The notes: a model not told the origin generated them from the letters alone. A stretch of DNA of 64,000 bases from Stenotrophomonas maltophilia (GCF_039555535.1 NZ_CP154630.1:1129001-1193000), one strand, 5' to 3'; positions 32,477 through 42,841 are shown, counted from the first letter of the stretch. A program made the numbers and translations.

Positions 32477-33298
32477 TCAATCATTCGCCGCAGACAATTC
32501 CTGTCCACGCACCTGCGCGGCGCGCAGCGCCGTGTCCACCAACGCCTCGAAACCCCCAGCCTGGAAGCTCTCGATCGCGGCCTGGGTGGTTCCGTTCGGC
32601 GAGGTCACGCGGCGGCGCAGCTCGGCCGGGCTTTCACCGGCCTCATCCAGCATGCGCGAGGCACCCAGCAGGGTCTGCACCACCAGCGTGCGCGCGGCGT
32701 CGGCTGGCAGGCCCTGGGCGATGCCCGCCGCTTCCATCGCTTCGGCCAGCAGGAATACATAGGCCGGGCCACTGCCGGATACGGCAGTGACCGAATCCAT
32801 CAGTGCTTCGCTGTCGATCCACACGGTGCGGCCTGCGCTGGCCAGCACCTTCTCGGCCTGCGCGTGCTGCTGCGCATCCACCGAAAGCGTGGCGTACAGG
32901 CCGGTCACGCCGGCACCGAGCAGGGCCGGCGTGTTCGGCATTGCACGCACCACCGGCAGGTTGCCACCCAGCCAGCGCTCCAGCTGCGTGCTGGTGATAC
33001 CCGCGGCAATCGATACCACCAGCGGTCGGTTCGCCTGTGCCAGCGCCTGCAGCGACTGGCAGACCTCGCGCAGCACCTGCGGCTTCACCGCCAGCAGCCA
33101 GGTGCTGCCCTGTGCGGCAGCATCAACCGCGTTGTCGTGCACCTGTACGCCGAAGTCGGCAGCCAGCGACTCGCGCAGCGCTGCAACCGGTTCGGCGACG
33201 TGGATGTGCGCGGCGGGTGTGCCCTGGCGGATCAGGCCGGCGATCAGGCTGCGCGCCATGTTGCCGCCCCCGATGAAGGTGATGGAATCAGCTGCCAT
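32477..33298 (-). CDS. proC: Pyrroline-5-carboxylate reductase
   Basis: A 273-residue enzyme that reduces pyrroline-5-carboxylate to proline with NAD(P)H. The dinucleotide motif FIGGGNMARSLIAGL is at residues 8-22; AVKPQ, RAMPNTPALLGAG and the C-terminal AVSGSGPAYVFLLAEAM and TSPNGTTQAAIE stretches are all ProC signatures. Length is normal. It lies 18 bases after yggS in the same direction, a common pairing. Confidence 0.97.
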   Translation of the reverse strand: MAADSITFIGGGNMARSLIAGLIRQGTPAAHIHVAEPVAALRESLAADFGVQVHDNAVDAAAQGSTWLLAVKPQVLREVCQSLQALAQANRPLVVSIAAGITSTQLERWLGGNLPVVRAMPNTPALLGAGVTGLYATLSVDAQQHAQAEKVLASAGRTVWIDSEALMDSVTAVSGSGPAYVFLLAEAMEAAGIAQGLPADAARTLVVQTLLGASRMLDEAGESPAELRRRVTSPNGTTQAAIESFQAGGFEALVDTALRAAQVRGQELSAAND

Positions 33299-33316
33299 GG
33301 AAATCTCCTCGAAAAG

Positions 33317-33994
33317 TCAGGCTGGGCGCGGGCGTGCGCCGAACAGTGCGGTACCGATGCGCACCAGGGTGGCGCCTTCGGCGATGGCTTCAGCGTAGTC
33401 GCCGCTCATGCCCATCGACAGCGTGTCGACCTGCGGGTACTGCTCGGTCAGCGCCTGGAAAAGTGTGCGCATGCGCACGAACGCATCCCGACGGCGCTCG
33501 GCCTCGGGCCACGGCGCGGGAATCGCCATCAGGCCGCGCAGGCGAAGGCTGGGCTCGGTGGCAATCGCCGTGGCCAGTTCCTCCACCTGCTCCGGCGCGC
33601 AGCCGTGCTTGCTGGATTCGTCGTCGATGTTGACCTGGATCAGTACGTTCAGCGGGCCACGCGCGGCCGGACGATGGCGCGCCAGTGCGGCTACCAGCTT
33701 GGGCCGGTCCACGCTCTGCACCCAGTCGAAGTGGATGGCCACGGCATCGGCCTTGTTCGACTGCAGGTGGCCGATCAGGTGCCATTCCAGCGCCAGGTGC
33801 TGCAGCGCCTGCATCTTGGCCAGCGCTTCCTGCACGTAGTTCTCGCCGAAGGCGTGCTGGCCCTGTGCGGCCAGCGCGGCCACGGCCTCAGCCGGCTGGG
33901 TCTTGGACACCGCCAGCAGGCGCGGGTCGGGCCTGCCAGCGGCCTCGGCGGCGGCATGCAGGTTGCTCAGGATCTGGGGCAGGGGAGTGGCCAC
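33317..33994 (-). CDS. yggS: PLP homeostasis protein (YggS/PLPBP)
   Basis: A 225-residue TIM-barrel PLP-binding protein. The PLP lysine is K31 in LLAVSKTQ; FGENYVQEAL, EWHLIGHLQSNKA and TLSMGMSGDYAEAI are family motifs, the last binding the phosphate. It balances free PLP in the cell. The start is a GTG at 33994; longer in-frame sequence would run back through the pilT promoter region. It is followed by proC and is divergent from pilT. Confidence 0.93.
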   Translation of the reverse strand: MATPLPQILSNLHAAAEAAGRPDPRLLAVSKTQPAEAVAALAAQGQHAFGENYVQEALAKMQALQHLALEWHLIGHLQSNKADAVAIHFDWVQSVDRPKLVAALARHRPAARGPLNVLIQVNIDDESSKHGCAPEQVEELATAIATEPSLRLRGLMAIPAPWPEAERRRDAFVRMRTLFQALTEQYPQVDTLSMGMSGDYAEAIAEGATLVRIGTALFGARPRPA

Positions 33995-34081
33995 GTAACG
34001 CGTTCCGTTGAATCGGGAGGCTATACTGCCTCCCGGGGAAAGATCCTTCCAGTCGAAGCCGTTATTGGGGAGTAGCCGCTC

Positions 34082-35119
34082 ATGGATATCGCCGAACTGT
34101 TGGCGTTTTCCGTAAAGAACAAAGCGTCCGACCTGCACCTGTCCGCAGGCCTGCCGCCGATGATCCGCGTGGACGGCGATGTTCGCCGGATCAACATTCC
34201 AGCCCTGGACCACAAGCAGGTCCACGCGCTGGTGTACGACATCATGTCCGACAAGCAGCGCCGCGATTACGAAGAATTCCTCGAAGTGGATTTCTCGTTC
34301 GAGATCCCGTCGCTGGCGCGCTTCCGAGTGAATGCGTTCAACCAGAACCGCGGTGCGGGTGCGGTGTTCCGTACCATTCCGTCCGAGGTGCTCACCCTCG
34401 AGGACCTGGCCTGCCCACCGCTGTTCCGCGAGGTGATCCAGCAGCCGCAGGGCCTGATCCTGGTGACCGGGCCGACCGGCTCGGGCAAGTCGACCACGCT
34501 GGCGGCGATGATCGACTACATCAACAAGAACGAATACGGCCACATCCTCACCGTCGAGGATCCGATCGAATTCGTGCATACCTCGCAGAAGTGCCTGATC
34601 AACCAGCGCGAAGTGCACCGAGACACGCACGGCTTCAATGAAGCGCTCCGTTCTGCGCTGCGTGAGGACCCGGACATCATCCTGGTCGGCGAACTTCGTG
34701 ACCTGGAAACCATCCGCCTGGCACTGACCGCCGCGGAAACCGGCCACCTGGTGTTCGGCACCCTGCACACCAGTTCGGCAGCGAAGACCATCGACCGCAT
34801 CATCGACGTGTTCCCCGCCGGCGAAAAGCCGATGGTGCGCTCGATGCTGTCCGAGTCGCTGCGTGCGGTGATCTCGCAGGCGCTGCTGAAGAAGGTTGGC
34901 GGCGGTCGTACCGCAGCGTGGGAAATCATGGTCGGCACTCCGGCCATCCGCAACCTGATCCGCGAGGACAAGGTGGCGCAGATGTATTCGGCCATCCAGA
35001 CCGGCCAGCAGTACGGCATGATGACCCTGGACCAGCACCTGCAGGACCTGGTCAAGCGCAGCCTGATCACCCGCAACCAGGCCCGCGAGTACGCCAAGGA
35101 CAAGCGCCTGTTCGAGTAA
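34082..35119 (+). CDS. pilT: Type IV pilus retraction ATPase PilT
   Basis: A 345-residue cytoplasmic hexameric ATPase that powers pilus retraction and twitching. Walker A GPTGSGKST at residues 130-138, the Asp box around HILTVEDPIEF, Walker B DIILVGELRD at 198-207, the His box TLHTSSA, and the PilT-specific AIRNLIRED motif near 285 are all present. A TATACT at 34022-34027 may be the -10 of its promoter. pilU follows after 98 bases. Confidence 0.97.
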   Translation: MDIAELLAFSVKNKASDLHLSAGLPPMIRVDGDVRRINIPALDHKQVHALVYDIMSDKQRRDYEEFLEVDFSFEIPSLARFRVNAFNQNRGAGAVFRTIPSEVLTLEDLACPPLFREVIQQPQGLILVTGPTGSGKSTTLAAMIDYINKNEYGHILTVEDPIEFVHTSQKCLINQREVHRDTHGFNEALRSALREDPDIILVGELRDLETIRLALTAAETGHLVFGTLHTSSAAKTIDRIIDVFPAGEKPMVRSMLSESLRAVISQALLKKVGGGRTAAWEIMVGTPAIRNLIREDKVAQMYSAIQTGQQYGMMTLDQHLQDLVKRSLITRNQAREYAKDKRLFE

Positions 35120-35217
35120 GGCGGGGCAGCAACGGACGGCGCGCGCAATGGCGCGGCCGCTCCGCGTTGTTTCCTCCACCGACCGTTACCTGGTAAACCG
35201 CTTTCCGGGAGCCCGCC

Positions 35218-36360
35218 GTGAACACAACCGCGACCACCATCGATTTCACTTCGTTCCTCAAGCTGATGGCGCACCAGCGCGCCTCTGACCTGTTCATCAC
35301 TGCGGGCATGCCGCCGGCGATGAAGGTCAACGGCAAGATCTCGCCGATCACGCAGACCCCGCTGACGCCCCAGCAGAGCCGCGACCTGGTCCTCAACGTG
35401 ATGACCCCGGCACAGCGCGAGGAATTCGAGAAGACCCACGAATGCAACTTCGCCATCGGCCTGTCCGGTGTTGGCCGCTTCCGTGTCAGCTGCTTCTACC
35501 AGCGCAACCAGGTCGGCATGGTGCTGCGTCGCATCGAGACGCGCATTCCGACCGTGGAGGAACTGAGCCTGCCGCCGATCATCAAGACGCTGGCGATGAC
35601 CAAGCGCGGCATCATCCTGTTCGTCGGTGCCACCGGTACCGGTAAATCGACTTCGCTTGCGGCGATGATCGGCTACCGCAACCAGAACTCGACCGGCCAC
35701 ATCATCACCATCGAAGACCCGATCGAGTTCGTGCACAAGCACGAAGGCTGCATCATCACCCAGCGTGAGGTCGGCATCGATACCGACAGCTGGGAAGCCG
35801 CGCTGAAGAACACCCTGCGCCAGGCGCCGGACGTGATCATGATCGGTGAGGTGCGTACCCGCGAAGGCATGGACCACGCCATCGCGTTCGCCGAGACCGG
35901 TCACCTGGTGCTGTGCACCCTGCATGCCAACAACGCCAACCAGGCGATGGACCGCATCGTCAACTTCTTCCCGGAAGACCGCCGCAACCAGCTGCTGATG
36001 GACCTGTCGCTGAACCTCAAGGGCGTGGTCGCGCAGCAGCTGGTGCCGTCGCCCGATGGCCGTTCGCGCAAGGTCGCCATGGAGATCCTGCTCGGCACGC
36101 CGCTGGTGCAGGATTACATCCGCGACGGCGAGATCCACAAGCTGAAGGAAGTGATGAAGGACTCGGTCCAGCTGGGCATGAAGACCTTCGACCAGAGCCT
36201 GTTCGAGCTGTACCAGGCCGGTGAGATCAGCTACGAGGACGCGCTGCGCTATGCTGACTCGCAGAACGAAGTGCGCCTGCGCATCAAGCTCAGCCAGGGC
36301 GGCGACGCACGCACGTTGTCACAGGGCCTGGATGGCGTTGAGATCTCCGAGGTCCGGTGA
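35218..36360 (+). CDS. pilU: Type IV pilus ATPase PilU
   Basis: A 380-residue PilT paralogue with a GTG start. Walker A GATGTGKST is at residues 137-145, IITIEDPIEFVH forms the Asp box, VIMIGEVRTREGM the Walker B, and CTLHANNANQAMDRI the His box. The C-terminal extension beyond PilT is normal for PilU. It assists PilT during high-force retraction. It is linked to pilT in the same direction. Confidence 0.96.
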   Translation: MNTTATTIDFTSFLKLMAHQRASDLFITAGMPPAMKVNGKISPITQTPLTPQQSRDLVLNVMTPAQREEFEKTHECNFAIGLSGVGRFRVSCFYQRNQVGMVLRRIETRIPTVEELSLPPIIKTLAMTKRGIILFVGATGTGKSTSLAAMIGYRNQNSTGHIITIEDPIEFVHKHEGCIITQREVGIDTDSWEAALKNTLRQAPDVIMIGEVRTREGMDHAIAFAETGHLVLCTLHANNANQAMDRIVNFFPEDRRNQLLMDLSLNLKGVVAQQLVPSPDGRSRKVAMEILLGTPLVQDYIRDGEIHKLKEVMKDSVQLGMKTFDQSLFELYQAGEISYEDALRYADSQNEVRLRIKLSQGGDARTLSQGLDGVEISEVR

Positions 36361-36371
36361 CCTGCAGATCT

Positions 36372-36456
36372 GTAGAGTCGACTGCCAGTCGACTCTCGCG
36401 CGCAGCGCGGGATTTCCCTGGCCGTTGGAAAGCAGTCGACTGACAGTCGGCGCTAC
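36372..36456. repeat. Inverted pair of GTAG-type REP elements
   Basis: A first element starts GTAG at 36372 with the stem GAGTCGACTG/CAGTCGACTC; the second ends CTAC at 36453-36456 with a related AGTCGACTG stem. The two face each other as in paired REP elements and lie downstream of pilU, where they may act as a terminator. Confidence 0.7.
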
Positions 36457-36489
36457 CGCGCGCGGGCGATTGATGAATTCCAGTCATGA

Positions 36490-37548
<1,059 letters not shown>

Positions 37549-37619
37549 TCACCGCGCCATCCTGCCTCGGGTGGGTGCAGAGTGTGGTGGGTGCGGACCG
37601 TTGGTCCGCACTCCCCAGC

Positions 37620-38519
37620 TCAGTCCTTCATCGGCCCACGCAGCGCGTCCAGCACCGTGCGCATCGCCACCGTTACATGCCGGCGCGACGGGTAGTACGC
37701 GTAATAGCCATCAAAGTGCGGGCACCAGTCGTCCAGCACCGACTGCAGCCGCCCATCCTCCAGCATCGGCTGCACCTGGTCTTCAGGCAGCCACGCCAGC
37801 CCGCTGCCCGCCAGCGCGGCGGCCCGGGTCATGCCCATGCTGTTGAAGATCCACTGACCGCTCACCCGCACGCTCAGTTCGTTGCCGTCCTGGCCGAAAT
37901 CCCACGGCATCAGCCCGCCATGGGTGGGCAGGCGCAGGGTCACGCAGTTGTGCGCGGCCAGGTCGTCCGGGTGCCGAGGCACCACGTGCTGGCGGAAGTA
38001 AGTGGGGGCGCCGACCACGCGCATGCGCAGCGGCGGGCTGACCGGCACGGCGACCATGTCGCGGGCCAGCCGCTCCCCCAGGCGGATGCCGATGTCGTAG
38101 CGCTCGGCGACGATGTCGGCCAGCCCGTAGTCGGCGGTCAGCTCCACCTTGAGGTCCGGATACTGCTGCAGCAGTGGTGCCAGCCGCGGCCAGGCAATGT
38201 ACTCCGCGGCATGGCCGGTGGCGTTGATGCGGATGGTTCCAGCCGGGCGCTCGCGGTACTCGGCCAGCGCGGCCAGCCCATCCTCGATCCCGGCCAGGCG
38301 AGGGGCGAGCGTTTCCAGAAGGTGGGCGCCGGCTTCGGTGGTGGACACGCTGCGGGTGGTGCGGGTCAGCAGGCGCACACCAAGGCGCTGTTCCAGGCCG
38401 CGCATGGCGTGGCTGAGCGCAGACTGGGAGACGCCCAGCTGCGCGGCGGCCTTGGTGAAGCTGCCCTCGCGGGCGACGTGGACGAAGGCCTGCAGGTCGT
38501 TGAGGTTTTCACGGGGCAT
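37620..38519 (-). CDS. LysR-family regulator
   Basis: A 299-residue LysR protein starting MPRENLNDLQAFVHVAREGS, with the winged helix at residues 5-62 and an effector domain about 90-295 that contains the HAAEYIAWPRL and DIGIRLGERLARDMVAVPV segments common to the CrgA-like group. A longer frame to 38582 runs into repeat sequence and was rejected. The composite element at 38534-38863 lies immediately upstream. Confidence 0.87.
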   Translation of the reverse strand: MPRENLNDLQAFVHVAREGSFTKAAAQLGVSQSALSHAMRGLEQRLGVRLLTRTTRSVSTTEAGAHLLETLAPRLAGIEDGLAALAEYRERPAGTIRINATGHAAEYIAWPRLAPLLQQYPDLKVELTADYGLADIVAERYDIGIRLGERLARDMVAVPVSPPLRMRVVGAPTYFRQHVVPRHPDDLAAHNCVTLRLPTHGGLMPWDFGQDGNELSVRVSGQWIFNSMGMTRAAALAGSGLAWLPEDQVQPMLEDGRLQSVLDDWCPHFDGYYAYYPSRRHVTVAMRTVLDALRGPMKD

Positions 38520-38533
38520 GCGGGAATGATACG

Positions 38534-38863
38534 GCCGGGCTGCGCCCGGCACCTGCCGAATCAACGGCAACGGCAACGTCAAAAGCTGGCTTCCTGTGGG
38601 AGGCGGGGTGGCTCAGGTTGCGGGGGACGGCGCAAGTACCCCTCCGGGGCCCGGCCCAGCCGCCGGCGGCTGTGCGTTCGGGCGCTTGCGAAGCAGTGCT
38701 TCGCAAGCAAAGTGCCCTCACCCATGTAGCCTCGGTCGCGCCTTGCTCGTGTGCGCTGTCCTGCGCACACGGCAAGACCGGGGTTGGGCGTCCTGCCCAA
38801 CCCGCCCGAGGCATGCCCTCGGGCCCATGGCGCTCACGCCCCCGCAACCTGAGCCACCCCGCC
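38534..38863 (-). repeat. Composite structured intergenic element A
   Basis: The core, 38602-38863, is bounded by 25-base perfect inverted repeats (38602-38626 and 38839-38863; the left arm starts GGCGGGGTGGCTCAGG). Inside are at least four strong hairpins: 38684-38708 (12-bp stem), 38749-38770, 38781-38803 and 38805-38823. Beyond the left arm come CAACGGCAACGGCAACGTC (38562-38580) and the REP-like hairpin GCCGGGC-TGC-GCCCGGC (38534-38550). The same order with different arm sequence occurs at 48952-49126. It fills the gap between a LysR gene and the DUF4287 gene. Confidence 0.75.
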
Positions 38864-38981
38864 TTCGACAGTTTCCCGCGAGCTGTTGGAACGGCTCCGA
38901 TCCCATTCTGTGTAGACGTGTGGGGATGTCGATCTCAGGGACTGTGGTTCGTCGAATGAATGACTTCAACGGGAGCTGCAC

Positions 38982-39194
38982 ATGAGCACTGACACCAAGC
39001 CGAAAGGCCCGGCCTCGTACTTTCCCTCCATCGAGAAGACCTACGGGCAGCCGGTGGCGCACTGGTTCGGGTTGCTGGCCGGGAAGAAGGGCCTGAAACA
39101 CATGGAACTGGTCAGCTTCCTGAAAAGTGAGCATGGCCTGGGCCATGGCCACGCCAACGCGCTGGTGGCGCATCACCTGGCCGGAAAAGGCTGA
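38982..39194 (+). CDS. DUF4287 small protein
   Basis: A 70-residue protein with the DUF4287 pattern: FPSIEKTYGQPVAHWFGLL, then a basic GLKHMELVSFLK and HGLGHGHANALVAHH. Such proteins are small, helical and widespread in actinobacteria and proteobacteria, and their function is unknown. It has a GGGAG eight bases before the ATG and stands alone between element A and the YitT-family gene. Confidence 0.8.
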   Translation: MSTDTKPKGPASYFPSIEKTYGQPVAHWFGLLAGKKGLKHMELVSFLKSEHGLGHGHANALVAHHLAGKG

Positions 39195-39304
39195 TCGGCG
39201 GCCGGCAGAGAACGGGGTGGGGCGCATTCAGCTGAACGATTTCATCTGCAACTGTCATGCAGATCGTGTCTAATACCGCTCCCCACCTGCTGTTCCCCAC
39301 CCGT

Positions 39305-40012
39305 ATGTCCCTTCCCTCCCATGGCCCCGCGCCGTGCGACGACGCTGACGGCCACCTGGTCACCGCTGGTCCGCTGACCCCGCCGCCCGACAGCGCCGGC
39401 ACCACCGCCGACGGAAAAGCGCTGCGCCACTCGATCGCCGAGGACGTGCAGGGCATGGTGCTGGCCACCATGGTGGCCTCGCTGGGGCTGGCCATCTTCG
39501 CCAAGAGCGGGCTGATGATCGGCGGCATGGCCGGCATGGCCTTTCTGCTGCACTACGCGCTGGACTGGAACTTCGGCGTGGTGTTCGTGCTGGTCAACCT
39601 GCCGTTCTACTGGGTGGCGGTGCGGCGCATGGGCTGGGAATTCACCCTGAAGACCTTCGCCGCGGTCACCGCCTGTGGCGTGCTGACCGACCTGCTGCCG
39701 CGCTGGATCGACTTCTCGCACATCCACCCGCTGTACTCGGCGATCGTCGGTGGCGCGTTGTCGGGCCTGGGCATCCTGTTCTTCATCCGCCACCGTGCCA
39801 GCCTGGGTGGCATCGGCATCCTGGCGGTGTACCTGCAGCGCACCCGCGGCTGGAGCGCGGGCAAGGTGCAGATGTCCTACGACGCCTGCCTGATGGTGGC
39901 CGCGTTCTTCGTGCTGTCGCCGTCGAAGGTGCTGTACTCGGCCATCGGCGCGGTGGTGCTCAGCCTGGTGCTGATGTTCAACCACCGCCCTGGCCGCTAC
40001 ATGGGCGTGTGA
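39305..40012 (+). CDS. YitT-family membrane protein
   Basis: A 235-residue membrane protein with five to six hydrophobic helices (from about residue 55) and segments such as GLAIFAKSGLMIGGMAGMAF and RASLGGIGILAVYLQRT that match YitT (DUF161) proteins. The first 45 residues are Pro-rich and cytosolic. A TAATAC hexamer at 39271-39276, about 30 bases upstream of this ATG, suits a -10 element; the earlier ATG at 39257 would lie upstream of it. Function in transport is inferred from the family only. Confidence 0.82.
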   Translation: MSLPSHGPAPCDDADGHLVTAGPLTPPPDSAGTTADGKALRHSIAEDVQGMVLATMVASLGLAIFAKSGLMIGGMAGMAFLLHYALDWNFGVVFVLVNLPFYWVAVRRMGWEFTLKTFAAVTACGVLTDLLPRWIDFSHIHPLYSAIVGGALSGLGILFFIRHRASLGGIGILAVYLQRTRGWSAGKVQMSYDACLMVAAFFVLSPSKVLYSAIGAVVLSLVLMFNHRPGRYMGV

Positions 40013-40024
40013 CCGTTCAACGGG

Positions 40025-40087
40025 GTTGCCGGCCAGCGGCCGGCACTACCGGAACCCACGCGTGGTAACGCCGGTCCATGCCCGGCG
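40025..40087. repeat. Two REP-like palindromes between convergent genes
   Basis: A minus-oriented GTAG element at 40025-40049 (stem TGCCGGCC/GGCCGGCA) is followed by GTAACGCCGGTCCATGCCCG (from 40065) on the + strand, a degenerate head-plus-stem copy. They lie between the YitT and tag genes and could serve as a two-way terminator. Confidence 0.6.
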
Positions 40088-40095
40088 GATATCCA

Positions 40096-40641
40096 TCAGC
40101 GGGTGGCGGCCTGCAACCACGGCGGCGACAGCGTTAGCAGCCGCGCATGCACCGGGCAGTCCTCGGCATGCGCACCGGGCAGGTAGCCCAAGCTCATCAG
40201 GAACTCGCCGGTGATCTCGCCGCCGGTGAAGCGGAAGGTCTTCTTGAACAGCTTCACCCAGTCGGCCTTGCTGCGCGGGTGGTGCGCATCCAGCCACGAC
40301 GCGAAGCTGCCGTGGCTGGCCCGCAGCTGCTGGATCACCTGCGCGTTGTGGATCGCCGCCAGCACCTTCAGCCGGTTGCGGATGATGCCGGCGTCCGACA
40401 GCAGGCGTTCGATGTCCTGCTCGGCATAGGCTGCCACACGGTCCACATCGAAACCGTCATAGGCCGTGCGAAAGCCCTCGCGCTTCTTCAGGATCGTTTC
40501 CCAGCTCAGGCCGGCCTGGTTGATCTCCAGCACCAGTCGTTCGAACAGCTCGCGCTCGTCACGCTGCGGGAAGCCGTACTCGTTGGCGTGGTAGTAGTCG
40601 TGCACCGGATGGCCCGGGGCGATGAGGCAGTAACCGGACAC
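40096..40641 (-). CDS. tag: 3-methyladenine DNA glycosylase I
   Basis: A 181-residue HhH-family glycosylase that removes 3-methyladenine from DNA. Zinc ligands of the TAG snap are conserved: C5, H18 (YYHANEYG), H158 and C162 (HAEDC). E39 in LVLEINQAGLSWETILKKRE and the DAGIIRNRLK stretch match the active site and HhH region. It is divergent from yqgE with an 88-base gap. Confidence 0.95.
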   Translation of the reverse strand: MSGYCLIAPGHPVHDYYHANEYGFPQRDERELFERLVLEINQAGLSWETILKKREGFRTAYDGFDVDRVAAYAEQDIERLLSDAGIIRNRLKVLAAIHNAQVIQQLRASHGSFASWLDAHHPRSKADWVKLFKKTFRFTGGEITGEFLMSLGYLPGAHAEDCPVHARLLTLSPPWLQAATR

Positions 40642-40729
40642 GTCGAACTCCTGCGCGGTGGGACGTCATTATGCGCGCCGTGACCGTCGAGTGGAGGCGC
40701 CCGGCGCGCCCAGCCGCTAGAATGGGGCC

Positions 40730-41296
40730 ATGCCTGTAACGCCGACCTCCCTTGCCGATCACCTGCTCGTCGCGCTGCCGTCGCTGCTCGACGCGACCTT
40801 CGCCCGCAGCGTCGCGCTGATCTGCCAGCACGACGAGAACGGGGCGATGGGCGTGCTGGTCAACCAGCCTTCCGAGTACACGCTCGGTGAAGTGCTTGCA
40901 CAGATGGACATCACCACCGGCGATGGCGACCTGCAGGCGCGCATGGTGCTCAACGGCGGCCCGGTGCATCCCGAGCGCGGCTTCGTCATCCATGACGACG
41001 CGCGGGCGTGGGATTCCAGCCTGACCGTGGGCAATGGCCTGTACCTGACCACCTCGCGCGATATCCTCGAGGCGATGGCGCGAGGCGAAGGCCCGGCCAA
41101 CGCCGTGGTCACCCTCGGCTGTGCCGGTTGGGGCGCAGGGCAGCTGGAAAGCGAGCTGTCCGAGAACAGCTGGCTGACCGTGCCGGCCGACGCCGAGCTG
41201 GTGTTCCAGCTGCCACTGGAGCAGCGCTGGCAGGGTGCGGCCTCGCGTATCGGCGTGGACCTGTTCCGGCTGACGGATTACAGCGGCCATGTCTGA
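40730..41296 (+). CDS. yqgE: YqgE/AlgH family protein
   Basis: A 188-residue DUF179 protein: [39 protein letters not shown] and [15 protein letters not shown] are family signatures, and [16 protein letters not shown] is the C-terminal one. Its molecular role is not settled. The ATG lies six bases after TAGAAT (40718-40723), which suggests a leaderless transcript. It overlaps ruvX by eight bases and heads the yqgE-ruvX-pyrB operon. Confidence 0.95.
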   Translation: MPVTPTSLADHLLVALPSLLDATFARSVALICQHDENGAMGVLVNQPSEYTLGEVLAQMDITTGDGDLQARMVLNGGPVHPERGFVIHDDARAWDSSLTVGNGLYLTTSRDILEAMARGEGPANAVVTLGCAGWGAGQLESELSENSWLTVPADAELVFQLPLEQRWQGAASRIGVDLFRLTDYSGHV

Positions 41297-41783
41297 GCCG
41301 GCCGCGCCCGCACCGGTATCTTCTGCCCCGGCGATCCGCCGTGACGGCACCGTTCTGGGTTTCGATGTCGGCTCGCGACGGATCGGCGTGGCCATCGGCA
41401 GTGCCTTCGCGGCGCATGCGCGCGCGGTGGCGGTGGTCGATGTGCATGGCAACGGCCCGGACTGGACCGCGATCGAGCGCCTGCTCAAGGAATGGAAGCC
41501 CGATGGCCTGGTGGTCGGCGACCCGCTGACCCTGGACGGCCAGGACCAGCCCAACCGCAAGCGCGCGCAGGGCTTTGCCCGCCAGCTGCGGGAACGCTTC
41601 AAGCTGCCCGTGGTGATGATCGACGAGCGCTCCAGCTCGGTCGAAGCCGCCCGCCGCTTCGCCGTCGAGCGCGCCGAAGGGCGCAAGCGCCGCCGCGATG
41701 CGGCCGCCCTCGATGCCGTGGCCGCGGCGGTGATCATCGACCGCTGGCTGTCGTCGCCGGACGACGCCACCCCCATTCCCTGA
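41289..41783 (+). CDS. ruvX: Pre-16S rRNA nuclease / RuvX (YqgF)
   Basis: A 164-residue RNase H-fold nuclease involved in 16S rRNA 5'-end processing. [14 protein letters not shown] holds the first catalytic Asp (D26); DERSSSVEA supplies the acidic pair and [14 protein letters not shown] the C-terminal Asp. The first 18 residues are an Ala/Pro-rich extension. It overlaps yqgE by eight bases and pyrB starts 15 bases later, so the three are one operon. Confidence 0.95.
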   Translation: MSEPAAPAPVSSAPAIRRDGTVLGFDVGSRRIGVAIGSAFAAHARAVAVVDVHGNGPDWTAIERLLKEWKPDGLVVGDPLTLDGQDQPNRKRAQGFARQLRERFKLPVVMIDERSSSVEAARRFAVERAEGRKRRRDAAALDAVAAAVIIDRWLSSPDDATPIP

Positions 41784-41798
41784 CTACCGACACCCGCC

Positions 41799-42749
41799 AT
41801 GACTGCCCAGCAAATCGATGCCTCCGGACGCCTGCGCCACCTGCTGACCCTGGAGGCCCTGCCGCGCGAAACCCTGTTGCAGCTGCTGGACCGGGCAGGG
41901 CAGATCCGCGATGCTGCGGTCGGTCGCGTCGGCAACAAGCGCCACGTATTGGGCGGTTCGGCGGTGTGCACGCTGTTCTTCGAACCGTCCACGCGCACCC
42001 GCAGTTCGTTCCAGCTGGCCGCGCAGCGCCTGGGCGCCGACGTGCTGAACTTCGATGCCTCGACCTCGTCCACGCGCAAGGGCGAAACCGCCTGCGACAC
42101 GCTGCGCAACCTGGAAGCGATGGGCGTGCGTGGCTTCGTCGTGCGCCATCCCGATGACGGCGCCGTGGCCGCCCTGGCCGAAGCGGCGGGCGAGGGCACT
42201 GCGCTGATCAACGCCGGTGACGGCCGCAGTTCGCACCCGACCCAGGGCCTGTTGGACATGCTGACCCTGCGCCAGGCCAAGGGCCCGGATTTCTCGAAGC
42301 TGAAGGTGGTGATTGTCGGCGACGTGAAGCACTCGCGCGTGGCCCGCACGGATCTGCACGCGCTGCGCACGCTTGGCGTGGGCGAGATCCGCGTGTGCGG
42401 CCCGCAGTCGCTGCTGCCGGACGACGAGACGCTGAAGGGCTGTGTGGTCGGCGATGATTTCGATGCGATGCTGGAAGGCGTCGACGCGCTGATGATGCTG
42501 CGCCTGCAGCGCGAGCGCATGGAAGAAGGCCTGGTGCCGTCGCTGGAGCAGTACCACGCACAGTACGGCCTGACCAATGAGCGCCTGGCACGCGCCGGCA
42601 AGGATGCCGCGGTGCTGCACCCGGGCCCGATCAACCGCGGCGTGGAAGTGACCGACGAGGTGGCCGACGGCCCGCAGTCGTGGGTACTGCGCCAGGTCGC
42701 CAACGGCGTCGCCGTGCGCATGGCCGTGCTGGAAACCCTGCTGGGCTGA
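41799..42749 (+). CDS. pyrB: Aspartate carbamoyltransferase catalytic subunit
   Basis: A 316-residue enzyme that joins carbamoyl phosphate and aspartate in pyrimidine synthesis. FFEPSTRTRSSFQLAAQRLG is the carbamoyl-phosphate site; NAGDGRSSHPTQGLLDMLT, VIVGDVKHSRVARTD and LHPGPINRGVE complete the active site. No pyrI or pyrC gene follows here. A repeat cluster and the RAYT gene lie directly downstream. Confidence 0.97.
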   Translation: MTAQQIDASGRLRHLLTLEALPRETLLQLLDRAGQIRDAAVGRVGNKRHVLGGSAVCTLFFEPSTRTRSSFQLAAQRLGADVLNFDASTSSTRKGETACDTLRNLEAMGVRGFVVRHPDDGAVAALAEAAGEGTALINAGDGRSSHPTQGLLDMLTLRQAKGPDFSKLKVVIVGDVKHSRVARTDLHALRTLGVGEIRVCGPQSLLPDDETLKGCVVGDDFDAMLEGVDALMMLRLQRERMEEGLVPSLEQYHAQYGLTNERLARAGKDAAVLHPGPINRGVEVTDEVADGPQSWVLRQVANGVAVRMAVLETLLG

Positions 42750-42760
42750 TGCCCGCTCTG

Positions 42761-42841
42761 GTAGGTGTCAACCTTGGTTGACACACTTACCGCGCGGCTT
42801 GACCGCGCACCGCTCTGGTAGATGCCAACCTTGGTTGGCAC
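42761..42841 (+). repeat. Two GTAG-type REP elements left of the RAYT gene
   Basis: Units at 42761-42784 and 42818-42841 each start GTAG and form a hairpin with the CCAACCTTGGTTGG centre (the first with GTGTCAACC variants). They are in direct orientation and separated by a GC-rich hairpin (CGCGCGG...CCGCGC). Their stem matches the units on the other side of the RAYT gene. Confidence 0.8.

Noticed and set aside
38520..38981. Protein-coding frames over element A
   Set aside because: All frames depend on palindromic repeat sequence, have no ribosome site, and exist equally on both strands.
39246..39276. Possible Pho box upstream of the YitT gene
   Set aside because: One CTGTCAT is present, but the second half-site at the required spacing does not match.
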